A stretch of 64,000 nt of DNA from Luteibacter sp. 9135 (GTDB taxonomy: Bacteria; Pseudomonadota; Gammaproteobacteria; Xanthomonadales; Rhodanobacteraceae), in the NCBI RefSeq assembly GCF_000745005.1, contig NZ_JQNB01000001.1, positions 310,001-374,000 on the forward strand, given 5' to 3'. The position numbers and the translations under genes were made by a program. The notes below the pieces were generated by a model. The model worked only from the letters and a program-made list of their open reading frames with translations, was not told the origin of the DNA and made no database searches. Positions 16,990 through 24,990 of this stretch are shown in pieces. The stretch's first letter is position 1, and the number at the start of each line of letters is the position of its first letter.

Positions 16990-17832
16990 TCAGTTGGCCG
17001 TCTGGCGCTGCAGGCGACGCAGGCGTTCCTGTGCAAGGCCGGCGGCCTTGGTGCCCGGATACTTGGTGCCGACCTGCTTCAGCGTGGCGATGGCGGCATC
17101 CTGCTGCTTCAGCTCGATCTGGCAATAGCCGACCTTGAGCAGGCCGTCGGAGACCTTGTCGCTCTGCGGATACTGCTTGACCAGGCGCTGGAAGGCCTCG
17201 ATGGCCACGGGGTAGTTCATGGTCACGTAGTAGGACTCGCCCAGCCAGTAGTAGGCGTTGGGGGCGAGCGGGCTATCCGGGTACTTGACCAGGAAGTCGC
17301 GGAAGCCACGCGACGCGGTGACGTAATCGCCCGCGCGCAGCGACTTGAACGCGGCGTCGTAAGCGGCTTGCTGGTCGGCATTGGCCGGCTGGGACGGCGC
17401 GCCCGCGGGGGGCGCGGCGGAGGCACTGCCGGCAGCCGCGCCTGCGGCGCCGGCTGCGGCGTTACCTTGCGACGACGTGGCCGGTGGCTGGGCGGCGGCC
17501 GGCGGCGTGCCCTGCGCGGCGGCGGGCTGGCCGGCGGCGGCACCGCCCTTTTCGATACGACCCAGCCGCGAATCGACATCCGCGTACTGTGCCTTCTGGG
17601 AATCCTGGAGTTGCTGGTTCTGGTGCTGGAGCTCTTCGATCTGGCCCTGCAACTGCGAGACCTGCTGCTGCAGATCGTTCACCTGGTTGACCAGGGTGGT
17701 CGTGCCGGCCTGGGCCTGCGACTGCTGCTCGAGCCGCGCAACGCGATCGGCGAGACTCAGACGGGTGTCCTGGGCGGTGACGGGCAAAGCAAAAAGCATG
17801 GCCATGTAACTGGTAGCCAGAGTCTTCTTCAT
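16990..17832 (-). CDS. cpoB: Cell division coordinator CpoB (YbgF)
   Basis: A 280-residue periplasmic protein that links peptidoglycan synthesis to Tol-mediated outer-membrane constriction. A signal peptide (about residues 1-20, ending PVTAQD) is followed by a coiled coil with Gln-rich heptads at about 30-80, an Ala/Pro/Gly-rich linker at about 95-150, and three tetratricopeptide repeats to the end (AYDAAFKSLRAGDYVTA, PNAYYWLGESYYV, LLKVGYCQIEL). The start is ATG at 17832; a GTG directly before it is possible. It starts 3 nt after the pal stop. Confidence 0.95.
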   Translation of the reverse strand: MKKTLATSYMAMLFALPVTAQDTRLSLADRVARLEQQSQAQAGTTTLVNQVNDLQQQVSQLQGQIEELQHQNQQLQDSQKAQYADVDSRLGRIEKGGAAAGQPAAAQGTPPAAAQPPATSSQGNAAAGAAGAAAGSASAAPPAGAPSQPANADQQAAYDAAFKSLRAGDYVTASRGFRDFLVKYPDSPLAPNAYYWLGESYYVTMNYPVAIEAFQRLVKQYPQSDKVSDGLLKVGYCQIELKQQDAAIATLKQVGTKYPGTKAAGLAQERLRRLQRQTAN

Positions 17833-17835
17833 CAC

Positions 17836-18345
17836 TTACTTCGCGGTGTAGACGATCTCGACGCGACGGTTCTTGGACCAGCAGTCATCGTTGTGCTCAC
17901 GGCAGGTCGGCTTCTCTTTGCCGTAGCTGGTGACGTTGACCTGGCCAGCCGAACCACCGGCAGCCTGGATGGCGCTGGACACGGCATTGCCGCGACGCTC
18001 GCCGAGGCCCAGGTTGTATTCACGCGTGCCGCGCTCGTCGGTGTTGCCTTCGAGGGTCATGGCCGACTGCGGACGATCCTGCAGGTACTTGGCGTGGCAA
18101 GCGATGATCTGCTGGAACTCCGGCTTCACTTCGTTCTTGTCGAAGTCGAAGTAGACGACGCGCTGACGCAGGCAAGCGTCGGTGTCGAGGTCGGACGGCT
18201 GGTACTTGCCGTCGTTCATCGGAGCCTGGGTCTGAGCGACCGGCTGCGATTCGGTCGGAGCGACCGGCTTGACCTGCTTCTTGGAGCAAGCGGCCGCGCC
18301 CACGCAGAGCAGGGCAGCCAGGGTGACGGTAACAGTCTTATTCAT
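17836..18345 (-). CDS. pal: Peptidoglycan-associated lipoprotein Pal
   Basis: A 169-residue outer-membrane lipoprotein that binds peptidoglycan and TolB. The signal ends in VGAAAC with the lipidated Cys20. The OmpA-like domain (about residues 60-165) has VYFDFDKNEV, GNTDERGTREYNLGLGERR and the final NRRVEIVY. It lies between tolB and cpoB in the usual order; the 244-bp gap before it may carry its own promoter. Confidence 0.97.
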   Translation of the reverse strand: MNKTVTVTLAALLCVGAAACSKKQVKPVAPTESQPVAQTQAPMNDGKYQPSDLDTDACLRQRVVYFDFDKNEVKPEFQQIIACHAKYLQDRPQSAMTLEGNTDERGTREYNLGLGERRGNAVSSAIQAAGGSAGQVNVTSYGKEKPTCREHNDDCWSKNRRVEIVYTAK

Positions 18346-18476
18346 GGGACGTTCCTTAAAACAGTTGAGTTCCGACAGTCGGTTTTCGGTTTCGGGACAG
18401 GCACCGCCGGTTGTCCGGCTGTTTTTCTACTTACATCTACGCCGACGGGGCGCTGTCCCGCACCCTGCGTCTTCGC

Positions 18477-18505
18477 TCCGGCAACCGCCTTGCAGCGATT
18501 GCCGG
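18477..18505. other. Hairpin in the tolB-pal intergenic gap
   Basis: CCGGCAA and TTGCCGG form the base of a stem with a partly paired interior in the 244-bp gap between tolB and pal. It has no T-run, so it is not a standard terminator; it may stabilise or attenuate the tolB-pal transcript. Confidence 0.4.
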
Positions 18506-18589
18506 TTAATTGTCGTCCGCAGAAAAGGCGCGGATGCCCGCGCCCCTCCCTGGACGTTACCGATACCACGTTCCCGTAGAAACGTGGCA

Positions 18590-19918
18590 TCAGCGCTGTC
18601 GATAGGGTCCCCACGACGGTTCGCGCACGTCGCCGTCCGAAAGGACAAGGCGCTGACGCACGGCACCGTCTGCCGAAACCGCATACAGGACACCACGCGT
18701 ACCCTGCGATGCAGCGTAAAGCAGCATGCTGGCGTTGGGCGCGAAGCTGGGCGAATCGTCCACGTTACCCGGGGAAACGAAGCGCACCTGCCCGCCCAGA
18801 CTGCGGTCCATGATGGCGATACGATACACGTTCCCGTTGCCCTGCACCATCGCAATCTGCTTGCCGTCGTAACTGACCGAAGCGCTGGCGTTGAAACCAC
18901 CCTGGAAGGTGAGACGCGTGGCGGCGCCGCCGGAAGCGGACATCTGGTAGATCTGCGGCTTACCCGAGCGATCGGAGGTGAACAGGATGCTCTGGCCGTC
19001 CGGGGTGAAGGTCGGCTCGGTGTCGATGGCGAAGTTGTTGGTCACCCGCGTTTCGGTGTGGCTGGCCACGTCGATCACGAAGATCTCCGGATTGCCCACA
19101 TACGACAGGCTGACGGCCAGCTTGCGACCGTCCGGCGACCAGGCCGGCGCACTGTTGATGCCACGCGGATGCGAGGCGATCAGGCTGCGCGAGCCGGTGG
19201 AGATGTTCTGCACGTAGACTGCCGAATTGCCGCTCTCGAACGAAACATAGGCGATCTTGCTGCCGTCCGGCGACCAGGCCGGCGAGAGCAGGGATTCCCG
19301 CGAGCGAGCCACCACCTGCGGATTGAAGCCATCGGAATCCGCGACGATCAGCGAGTAGGTAGCGTTGTTACCCACGCCCACGGCCGTGATATAGGCGATA
19401 CGGGTCCAGAAGGCACCACGCACGCCGGTGATCTTTTCATAGATCTGGTCGGCGATCTGGTGGGCCACGCCGCGCAGGTCACCGGCGGGCGCAGTGAACG
19501 ACTGGGCCAGCAGGCTCTGCTGCTTGTTGACGTCCCACAGCTCGTAATCGACCTTGAGGTTGCCACCGCCAGCGTCGCTGATGCGGCCGATGGTGATGAA
19601 ATCCTGCTTGAGCAGACGCCAAGTGGCGAACTTGATGTCCGCGCCCTGTGACGGGGTTTCGACGATGTCGGCCTTGTCCAGCGAGCGGAACTTGCCCGAG
19701 CGGTTGAAATCCGCGCGGATCACGTCGGCCACGTCGGTAGGCAGTGGCGCGCCACCGGCCTGGGCAAACGGCACGACGGCGATCGGAGTGGCCGTCTTCA
19801 GGCCGCCCACGATGTCGACGTTCAGCGACTGGGCGGCTGCCGGACCGGCCACGAAGGCAGTCAGGGCAACCAGGAGGAGAGCTAGGCGGGGGAGCATTCT
19901 GCGCATGGGCGGATTCAT
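18590..19918 (-). CDS. tolB: Tol-Pal translocation protein TolB
   Basis: A 442-residue periplasmic protein that connects TolA to Pal. A signal peptide (residues about 1-29, ending PAAAQS) precedes an N-terminal alpha/beta domain and a six-bladed beta-propeller with repeated blade motifs (WSPDGSKIAYVS, WSPDGRKLAVS, FTPDGQSILFTSDRSG). The ATG at 19918 has AGG a few bases upstream; a second ATG twelve bases downstream is possible. It lies between tolA and pal. Confidence 0.97.
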   Translation of the reverse strand: MNPPMRRMLPRLALLLVALTAFVAGPAAAQSLNVDIVGGLKTATPIAVVPFAQAGGAPLPTDVADVIRADFNRSGKFRSLDKADIVETPSQGADIKFATWRLLKQDFITIGRISDAGGGNLKVDYELWDVNKQQSLLAQSFTAPAGDLRGVAHQIADQIYEKITGVRGAFWTRIAYITAVGVGNNATYSLIVADSDGFNPQVVARSRESLLSPAWSPDGSKIAYVSFESGNSAVYVQNISTGSRSLIASHPRGINSAPAWSPDGRKLAVSLSYVGNPEIFVIDVASHTETRVTNNFAIDTEPTFTPDGQSILFTSDRSGKPQIYQMSASGGAATRLTFQGGFNASASVSYDGKQIAMVQGNGNVYRIAIMDRSLGGQVRFVSPGNVDDSPSFAPNASMLLYAASQGTRGVLYAVSADGAVRQRLVLSDGDVREPSWGPYRQR

Positions 19919-19991
19919 TGCGACCTGGGAAGAGGGGACGGCGACGGCATGTTAACCCGCTGGCGAAAGCCAGCATGACCCGATTATGAAC

Positions 19992-20022
19992 CGCCCCGCC
20001 CGGCGCCTGCCGGGCCGGGGCG
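19992..20022 (-). terminator. Strong GC hairpin after tolA
   Basis: CGCCCCGCCCGGC pairs with GCCGGGCCGGGGCG (one bulge) just downstream of the tolA stop and upstream of tolB. It lacks a T-run, so it may be an intercistronic pause or processing hairpin rather than a full terminator. Confidence 0.45.
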
Positions 20023-20029
20023 CGTCACA

Positions 20030-20971
20030 TCATTGCGGCCGGAACGTGAACGTGAGGTTGCGCTGGAACACATCCTCGAAGCCCTGGTACGGCAAGGGCT
20101 GGGCGCGCAACACGGCGTTCTCGATCGACGCCCGGCCCGCGGCATCGTACGGGCAGCTGGCGTCCGCCTTCGCACTGAGCACCTGGCCACCCGGGATCTG
20201 GGTGATGTGCACCATGCATGGGGCGTCCGGCATGTTGTCAGGCCGCAGCCAGTTGGGTGTCACGGCGTTCTGGATCGCGGCGATGTACAGGGCCTGCTTG
20301 CTGTCGTCCTTGCCGGCCTGGCCGGTCTGGACCTTGTCGGCGTACGGCAGGTTTTCACGGCCATCATCCTTGGCGTTGGCGAGGTCCTGCAGCTGCTGTT
20401 CGGCCTGCTTCTTCTTGCTGTCGGCCTGCTTGGTCTGCGACTTGGCGGCGTCCAGCTGCTTGAAGATCTCGTCGATCTGCTTCTGCTTTTCCTTTTTCTT
20501 CTCTTCCTGCTGCGCATCCAGCTCGGCCTGACGCTGGCGCTGCTGCTCTTCCTGCAGGCGCTTGGCATCCTCAGCCTTCTGCACGGCGTCGTCGACCACC
20601 TTTTCCTGGTCCTTCAGGGCCGGCACCTTCGGCGGCGGCGGCAGGGTCTCGACCTTGGGTTTCTCGGGCTGCGGCGGCGTGGGCGTGGGCTGCGCGGGCG
20701 GCGGGGGCACCGTGTTGGGCACCGGCTTGGCGGTGTGCTTCGGCGGCGGCGCTCCCGTGGGGCCGATCAGTGTGGCCTCGATGATCTGGCCGGGCAGCTG
20801 GATCGGCGCGGGACACTTCAATGGGTTCCATGCCGCGGGCAAGCCCAGGGCGTTGGCCCACTTTTCGTAGTCCGAGCACGGGATGATCGCGAGGCCGAGG
20901 AAGGCCACGATGCCGATGTGCAGGAGCGCGGCGAGGACGACCGCGCGCGGCGTACCGTTACGGTTTTCCAT
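20030..20971 (-). CDS. tolA: Tol-Pal envelope protein TolA
   Basis: A 313-residue inner-membrane protein spanning the periplasm and coupling TolQR to TolB/Pal. There is one membrane anchor at residues about 10-29, a Pro-rich segment at about 75-115, a long Lys/Glu/Gln-rich helical region at about 120-205 and a C-terminal globular domain from about 225 (ALYIAAIQNAVTPNWLRP ... NLTFTFRPQ). It is shorter than the 421-residue E. coli protein, as is usual in this order. The start overlaps the tolR end by 14 nt. Confidence 0.95.
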   Translation of the reverse strand: MENRNGTPRAVVLAALLHIGIVAFLGLAIIPCSDYEKWANALGLPAAWNPLKCPAPIQLPGQIIEATLIGPTGAPPPKHTAKPVPNTVPPPPAQPTPTPPQPEKPKVETLPPPPKVPALKDQEKVVDDAVQKAEDAKRLQEEQQRQRQAELDAQQEEKKKEKQKQIDEIFKQLDAAKSQTKQADSKKKQAEQQLQDLANAKDDGRENLPYADKVQTGQAGKDDSKQALYIAAIQNAVTPNWLRPDNMPDAPCMVHITQIPGGQVLSAKADASCPYDAAGRASIENAVLRAQPLPYQGFEDVFQRNLTFTFRPQ

Positions 20972-21410
20972 TCTGCGCGCCCGACTCCGGCTGGCTCATC
21001 AGGCCGATCTTGGAGACGCCCGCTTCCTGGAGGATCGGGAGGATCTGGTAGACCTTGCCATAGCCCACGCGCTGGTCGCCCGCCACCAGGACCTGGAGCT
21101 CGGGATTGGCATCGTGGAAGGCGGTGATCTTGCTCTTGAACTCGTCCGCGCTGACCGGCTCGCGCTTGGTGCCGTTGGCGGTAAGGTAGATCTGGCCACC
21201 CTCGTCGACGGAAACGACGACCGGGTCCTTCTTGTCCTGCAGGGACTTGGCGTTGGTCTGTGGCAGCTGGATATCCACGCCCAGGTTCATCATCGGCGTG
21301 GTGACCATGAAGATGATGAGCAGGACGAGCATCACGTCGATGTACGGCACGACGTTGATCTCGGATTTCAGCTTCCGCTTGTGGCGGCGGTGCACGTTAC
21401 GCGTGGCCAT
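20958..21410 (-). CDS. tolR: Tol-Pal protein TolR
   Basis: A 150-residue ExbD/TolR family component of the proton-driven TolQR motor. A single membrane helix carries the essential Asp in INVVPYIDVMLVLLIIFMV (Asp25), followed by a periplasmic domain. It lies between tolQ (8 nt gap) and tolA (14 nt overlap). Confidence 0.97.
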   Translation of the reverse strand: MATRNVHRRHKRKLKSEINVVPYIDVMLVLLIIFMVTTPMMNLGVDIQLPQTNAKSLQDKKDPVVVSVDEGGQIYLTANGTKREPVSADEFKSKITAFHDANPELQVLVAGDQRVGYGKVYQILPILQEAGVSKIGLMSQPESGAQNGKP

Positions 21411-21418
21411 GGCGGGGC

Positions 21419-22102
21419 TCAGGCGACGTCGTCGGCGTGGATCTGGCGCTGCAGCACCGAGGAGAACTCTTCCTGGAACACCTCGTAACGCGACGCGACG
21501 CGCTCCACCTTGGTGGCGAAGCGGTTGTAGGCCCAGACGGCCGGGATGGCGGCGAACAGGCCCATGGCCGTGGCGATCAGGGCCTCGGAGATGTGCGGAG
21601 CCACCACGGAAATGGTGACGTCCTTCATCTCGCCCAGGCCCTGGAAGGCACCCATGATGCCCCAGACGGTACCGAACAGGCCGATATACGGGCTGATCGA
21701 GCCAACGTTGGCCAGGAATTCCAGGTTCTGTTCCAGCTTGCCGATCTCGCGAGTGCCGGCCACGCGCATGGCGCGCTCGGAGCTTTCCATGATGCGGTCG
21801 GCATCGCCGGCCCGGCGCTGGCGCTGGCGGGCGAACTCGCGGAAGCCGGCCTCGAACACGTTCTCGATGCCGCTCTGGCCTTCGCGGTTACCCACCTCAC
21901 GGAACAGGGCCGCCAGGTCGGCACCGGACCAGAAGCGATCCTCGAAGGTCTCGGCGTTGTCGTGGGCGGTCTTCAGCTGGCTGTACTTGCGGATGATGAT
22001 GACCCACGACAGGAACGAGAAGACGAGGAGAAGCAGCATCACCAGCTGCACCGGCAGGCTTGCTTCCGCAACCAGCTTGAAAATGTTCAGTCCACCGTTC
22101 AT
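21419..22102 (-). CDS. tolQ: Tol-Pal protein TolQ
   Basis: A 227-residue inner-membrane ion-channel subunit of the Tol motor, homologous to ExbB and MotA. Three membrane segments are seen, at about residues 15-37, 130-152 and 167-190; GLFGTVWGIMGAF and the following conserved polar residues are typical. It starts 33 nt after ybgC and heads the tolQRA block. Confidence 0.97.
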   Translation of the reverse strand: MNGGLNIFKLVAEASLPVQLVMLLLLVFSFLSWVIIIRKYSQLKTAHDNAETFEDRFWSGADLAALFREVGNREGQSGIENVFEAGFREFARQRQRRAGDADRIMESSERAMRVAGTREIGKLEQNLEFLANVGSISPYIGLFGTVWGIMGAFQGLGEMKDVTISVVAPHISEALIATAMGLFAAIPAVWAYNRFATKVERVASRYEVFQEEFSSVLQRQIHADDVA

Positions 22103-22135
22103 CGCTTGAAGGCTCTCCGCCGGGTATCTGGGGCT

Positions 22136-22540
22136 TTAGGTAAGGGGGAAGGCTTGGAGGAACAAGCCGGCCGGTATCTGGGCAGGTCGCATGGTGACGA
22201 GGTTGACGCACGCCACGCGCACCGTGGCGCGCAACAGCGTCGTGCCCCCGCACACGATCTCCTGACCGAACAGCATACTGGCTGAACGCCGCTCTTTGAC
22301 GTCTACCGTGACCTGGAGTTCATCATCCAGACGGGCCGGCCGCAGGAAATCGAGGTGCATCTCGCGGACGACGAAGCCGAGCGAGGTGGTTTCGCGCAGG
22401 GCCAACTGGTCGATGCCCTGCGCGCGCAGCCATTCCGTGCGGGCGCGCTCCATGAAACGGACATAGTTGGCGTGGTACACCACGCCGCCGGCGTCCGTGT
22501 CTTCCCAGTAGATGCGCACGGGAAAGCTGAAGGCGCTCAT
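22136..22540 (-). CDS. ybgC: Acyl-CoA thioesterase YbgC
   Basis: A 134-residue hotdog-fold thioesterase linked to the Tol-Pal operon throughout proteobacteria. The catalytic Asp sits in [20 protein letters not shown] (residues about 13-32). Its start codon overlaps the ruvB stop in ATGA, so it is translationally coupled to ruvB and leads into tolQ. Confidence 0.96.
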   Translation of the reverse strand: MSAFSFPVRIYWEDTDAGGVVYHANYVRFMERARTEWLRAQGIDQLALRETTSLGFVVREMHLDFLRPARLDDELQVTVDVKERRSASMLFGQEIVCGGTTLLRATVRVACVNLVTMRPAQIPAGLFLQAFPLT

Positions 22541-23577
22541 GGGTCGTCTACGAACAGGTCGGGGACGTCACCCTGGCGCGGCGGCGGGTTGAGGCCGAGG
22601 TGGCGCCAGGCCTTCGCCGAGGCCATGCGGCCACGGGCGGTGCGGATCAGGTAGCCCTGCTGGATCAGGTAGGGCTCGACCACGTCCTCGAGGGTGCCGC
22701 GGTCCTCGCTGAGGGCGGCGGCCAGGGATTCCACCCCGACGGGACCACCGTCGAAACTCTCGATGATGGTGCTCAGGAGGCGGCGGTCGAGATCGTCGAA
22801 ACCCTCGGCGTCCACCCTGAGCATGTCGGTCGCGGCACGGGCCAGGGCGTGGGTGATGATGCCATCGCCGCGCACCTCGGCGAAATCACGCACCCGGCGC
22901 AGCAGCCGGTTGGCGATGCGCGGCGTGCCGCGGGATCGCCGGGCGATCTCGATCGCACCCTCCAGCTCGCACTCGATACCGAAGATTTTCGCGGCGCGGC
23001 GGACGATCGCGGTCAGCTCGTCCACGCTGTAGAACTCCAGCCGCTGGATGATGCCGAAACGGTCGCGCAGCGGGCCGGTGAGCAGGCCCGCACGCGTGGT
23101 CGCGCCGATCAGGGTAAAGGGCGGCAGGTCGAGCTTGATCGAGCGGGCGGCCGGGCCCTCCCCGATCATGATGTCGATTTGGAAGTCTTCCATGGCCGGA
23201 TAGAGCACTTCCTCCACCACCGGGGAAAGGCGGTGGATTTCGTCCACGAACAGGACGTCGTTCTTTTCCAGGTTGGTCAGCAACGCGGCCAGGTCGCCCG
23301 CGCGTTCCAGCACCGGCCCGGAGGTGGAGCGGACGTTGACGCCCAGCTCGTTGGCGATCACGTGCGACAGCGTGGTCTTGCCCAGACCGGGCGGCCCGAA
23401 GATGAGCACGTGGTCGAGTGCGCCCTGCCTACGCCGCGCGGCCTCGATGTAGATCGACATCTGCTCACGCACCGTCTGCTGGCCGAGGTATTCGGCCAGG
23501 CGTTTGGGACGGATGCTGGCTTCCAGCGCGTCGTCATCCATGGCGGCGGCGGTGGAGATGATTCGGTGCTCGGACAT
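22537..23577 (-). CDS. ruvB: Holliday junction branch-migration ATPase RuvB
   Basis: A 346-residue AAA+ motor. Walker A is [10 protein letters not shown] at residues 61-70, Walker B is in [10 protein letters not shown], sensor motifs are in GATTRAGLL, and the winged-helix C-terminus ends [15 protein letters not shown] 23577 is chosen; a GTG two codons upstream is also possible. It is separated from ruvA and ruvC by kup and two small genes, while heading ybgC-tolQRA. Confidence 0.97.
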   Translation of the reverse strand: MSEHRIISTAAAMDDDALEASIRPKRLAEYLGQQTVREQMSIYIEAARRRQGALDHVLIFGPPGLGKTTLSHVIANELGVNVRSTSGPVLERAGDLAALLTNLEKNDVLFVDEIHRLSPVVEEVLYPAMEDFQIDIMIGEGPAARSIKLDLPPFTLIGATTRAGLLTGPLRDRFGIIQRLEFYSVDELTAIVRRAAKIFGIECELEGAIEIARRSRGTPRIANRLLRRVRDFAEVRGDGIITHALARAATDMLRVDAEGFDDLDRRLLSTIIESFDGGPVGVESLAAALSEDRGTLEDVVEPYLIQQGYLIRTARGRMASAKAWRHLGLNPPPRQGDVPDLFVDDP

Positions 23578-23654
23578 CCTCACATTATGGCAGGATTCGC
23601 GGACCGGACAGGTCGAACCGACTGCCCGATCCGCTTTGTCAGGCCAGGCGCGGG

Positions 23655-24431
23655 TCAGTATCGAATAGAACGAGCCATGGTAAGCAAGGCTTCCTGGTTG
23701 GGTGCCAGTGCATCGGGGTCGACAGGCTGGAGGTTCAACCTCATGACCTTGTGGTCGGTGACCCAGCCCAGCGAGACCTGCGTGGCGCCGTCAGGCCCAC
23801 GCATGGTCTGGATGGTGCCTGGTTGACCGTTGATATCGGTGTTGAGCCACTCCTTGATGACCGTAACAGACCCGCCGCCGTCTGCGTATTCGGACTCGTC
23901 CAGTTGTACCAGTCCGAGCCCGGCCACTTCCCATGAACGACTGAGGCCGGTCCAGCGACCATCCCTATTCCCGCCCGCCGTGGACACATCCACCAGTGGA
24001 AGCCCCTCGAGCAAGGTCTGGGAGATCGATGCCGGCTCATAGTAAAGATGCGGCTTGACCTGGGACAACGTCGTAAAGACTTCCTCATTGCCGCCAAGGG
24101 CGCTGCTGCGGACATGGGCAAGCGATGCGCGCACATCCGGGACATCCTCAGCCGTGTGTACGCCCCTGGAAGACTGCTCGGCAATATCCTGCTCGATCTT
24201 CGCGGCAAGGGCGCCAACGAAAGGCGATTCATTCAGCGGCACCACGTGAAGCCCCGGGGACATGGGGATGCGCGAAATGTCCAGGTCGCCCTCGCTTGTG
24301 GCCGACGTATCATCCGAGACTGCGGACGAATTACCGCTTTGCGCAGGAACGTCGACCAGAGTCGACGAGGCCGAGGCACATGCTGAGAACAGGGAAGCCG
24401 ACAGGAAAGAAACATAGAGAAGCTTCTTCAT
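23655..24431 (-). CDS. Exported hypothetical protein, possible lipoprotein
   Basis: A 258-residue protein of unknown function. The N-terminus [18 protein letters not shown] suggests a lipoprotein signal with Cys18, although the residues after it could also support ordinary signal-peptide cleavage. A Ser/Thr/Asp-rich spacer is followed by a mixed domain ([39 protein letters not shown]). It starts one nt after the stop of the upstream 120-residue gene (TGAAATG), so the two are coupled. Codon use is visibly less GC-rich than the flanking ruvB and kup. No family is recognised. Confidence 0.7.
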   Translation of the reverse strand: MKKLLYVSFLSASLFSACASASSTLVDVPAQSGNSSAVSDDTSATSEGDLDISRIPMSPGLHVVPLNESPFVGALAAKIEQDIAEQSSRGVHTAEDVPDVRASLAHVRSSALGGNEEVFTTLSQVKPHLYYEPASISQTLLEGLPLVDVSTAGGNRDGRWTGLSRSWEVAGLGLVQLDESEYADGGGSVTVIKEWLNTDINGQPGTIQTMRGPDGATQVSLGWVTDHKVMRLNLQPVDPDALAPNQEALLTMARSIRY

Positions 24432-24432
24432 T

Positions 24433-24795
24433 TCACCACTCCGTCAGATTGCAGTCGGTCGCAATGGAATACTGAGTCTGCAGGAATCGCAGGTCATCCC
24501 CGAATACGTGGACGCCGCGCACAGTGTTGCGCGACGCATCCGCGAGGTCCCCGGCATAAGAGCGCCACGTCATGTTCCAGTCCGCCGTCACGACATGACC
24601 CGCCACGGCACCGAAACCCACGTGGGTACCCTGGGTGTACATGAAGTGGCTACGTAACGCGGGTCGATCGTAGGTAATCGACTCATTGATGGTTCCGGCG
24701 ATGCAATTGGCGCGACTCAGCCATTTGACAGACGCCGATGCCTCGGAACTCACGATCAGCAACGTGAGTAAAACGATGAGCGGTTTGGCTCGCAT
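24433..24795 (-). CDS. Small secreted hypothetical protein
   Basis: A 120-residue product with a signal peptide at residues 1-21 (MRAKPLIVLLTLLIVSSEASA). The mature part of about 100 residues holds two cysteines (NCIAGT and TDCNLTEW), which could form one disulfide linking its ends, and many aromatics. GGAG lies 7 nt before the ATG. It is the first gene of a coupled pair with the exported protein downstream. The pair may be a secreted partner set such as effector and protector, but nothing in the sequence proves this. Confidence 0.65.
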   Translation of the reverse strand: MRAKPLIVLLTLLIVSSEASASVKWLSRANCIAGTINESITYDRPALRSHFMYTQGTHVGFGAVAGHVVTADWNMTWRSYAGDLADASRNTVRGVHVFGDDLRFLQTQYSIATDCNLTEW

Positions 24796-24804
24796 TCCAC
24801 ACTC

Positions 24805-24833
24805 CTGAATCGCCCTCCATCGGGCGAATTCAG
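24805..24833. other. Hairpin just upstream of the small secreted gene
   Basis: CTGAATCGCCC and GGGCGAATTCAG pair with one bulge, ending next to the ribosome site of the 120-residue gene. It could occlude or protect the 5' end of that transcript; no T-run follows on the minus strand. Confidence 0.4.
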
Positions 24834-24954
24834 ACTAGAAATCGTGGAGTACTTTGGAGATAGGAATCGGTCGCTACGTTGTGGACGTAAGACGCCGACG
24901 TGATAACGGGCACGACCCGCACACCGACGGCGACATGCTATTGCTCGGCTGGCC

Positions 24955-24978
24955 GCAGCATCGGCTTGGCGATGCTGC
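24955..24978 (-). terminator. Hairpin after kup
   Basis: A perfect 9-bp stem GCAGCATCG/CGATGCTGC with a 6-nt loop lies 13 nt past the kup stop. No T-run follows, so it is either a Rho-type or processing hairpin or a REP-like palindrome. Confidence 0.45.
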
Positions 24979-24990
24979 GACCACCGCTGC

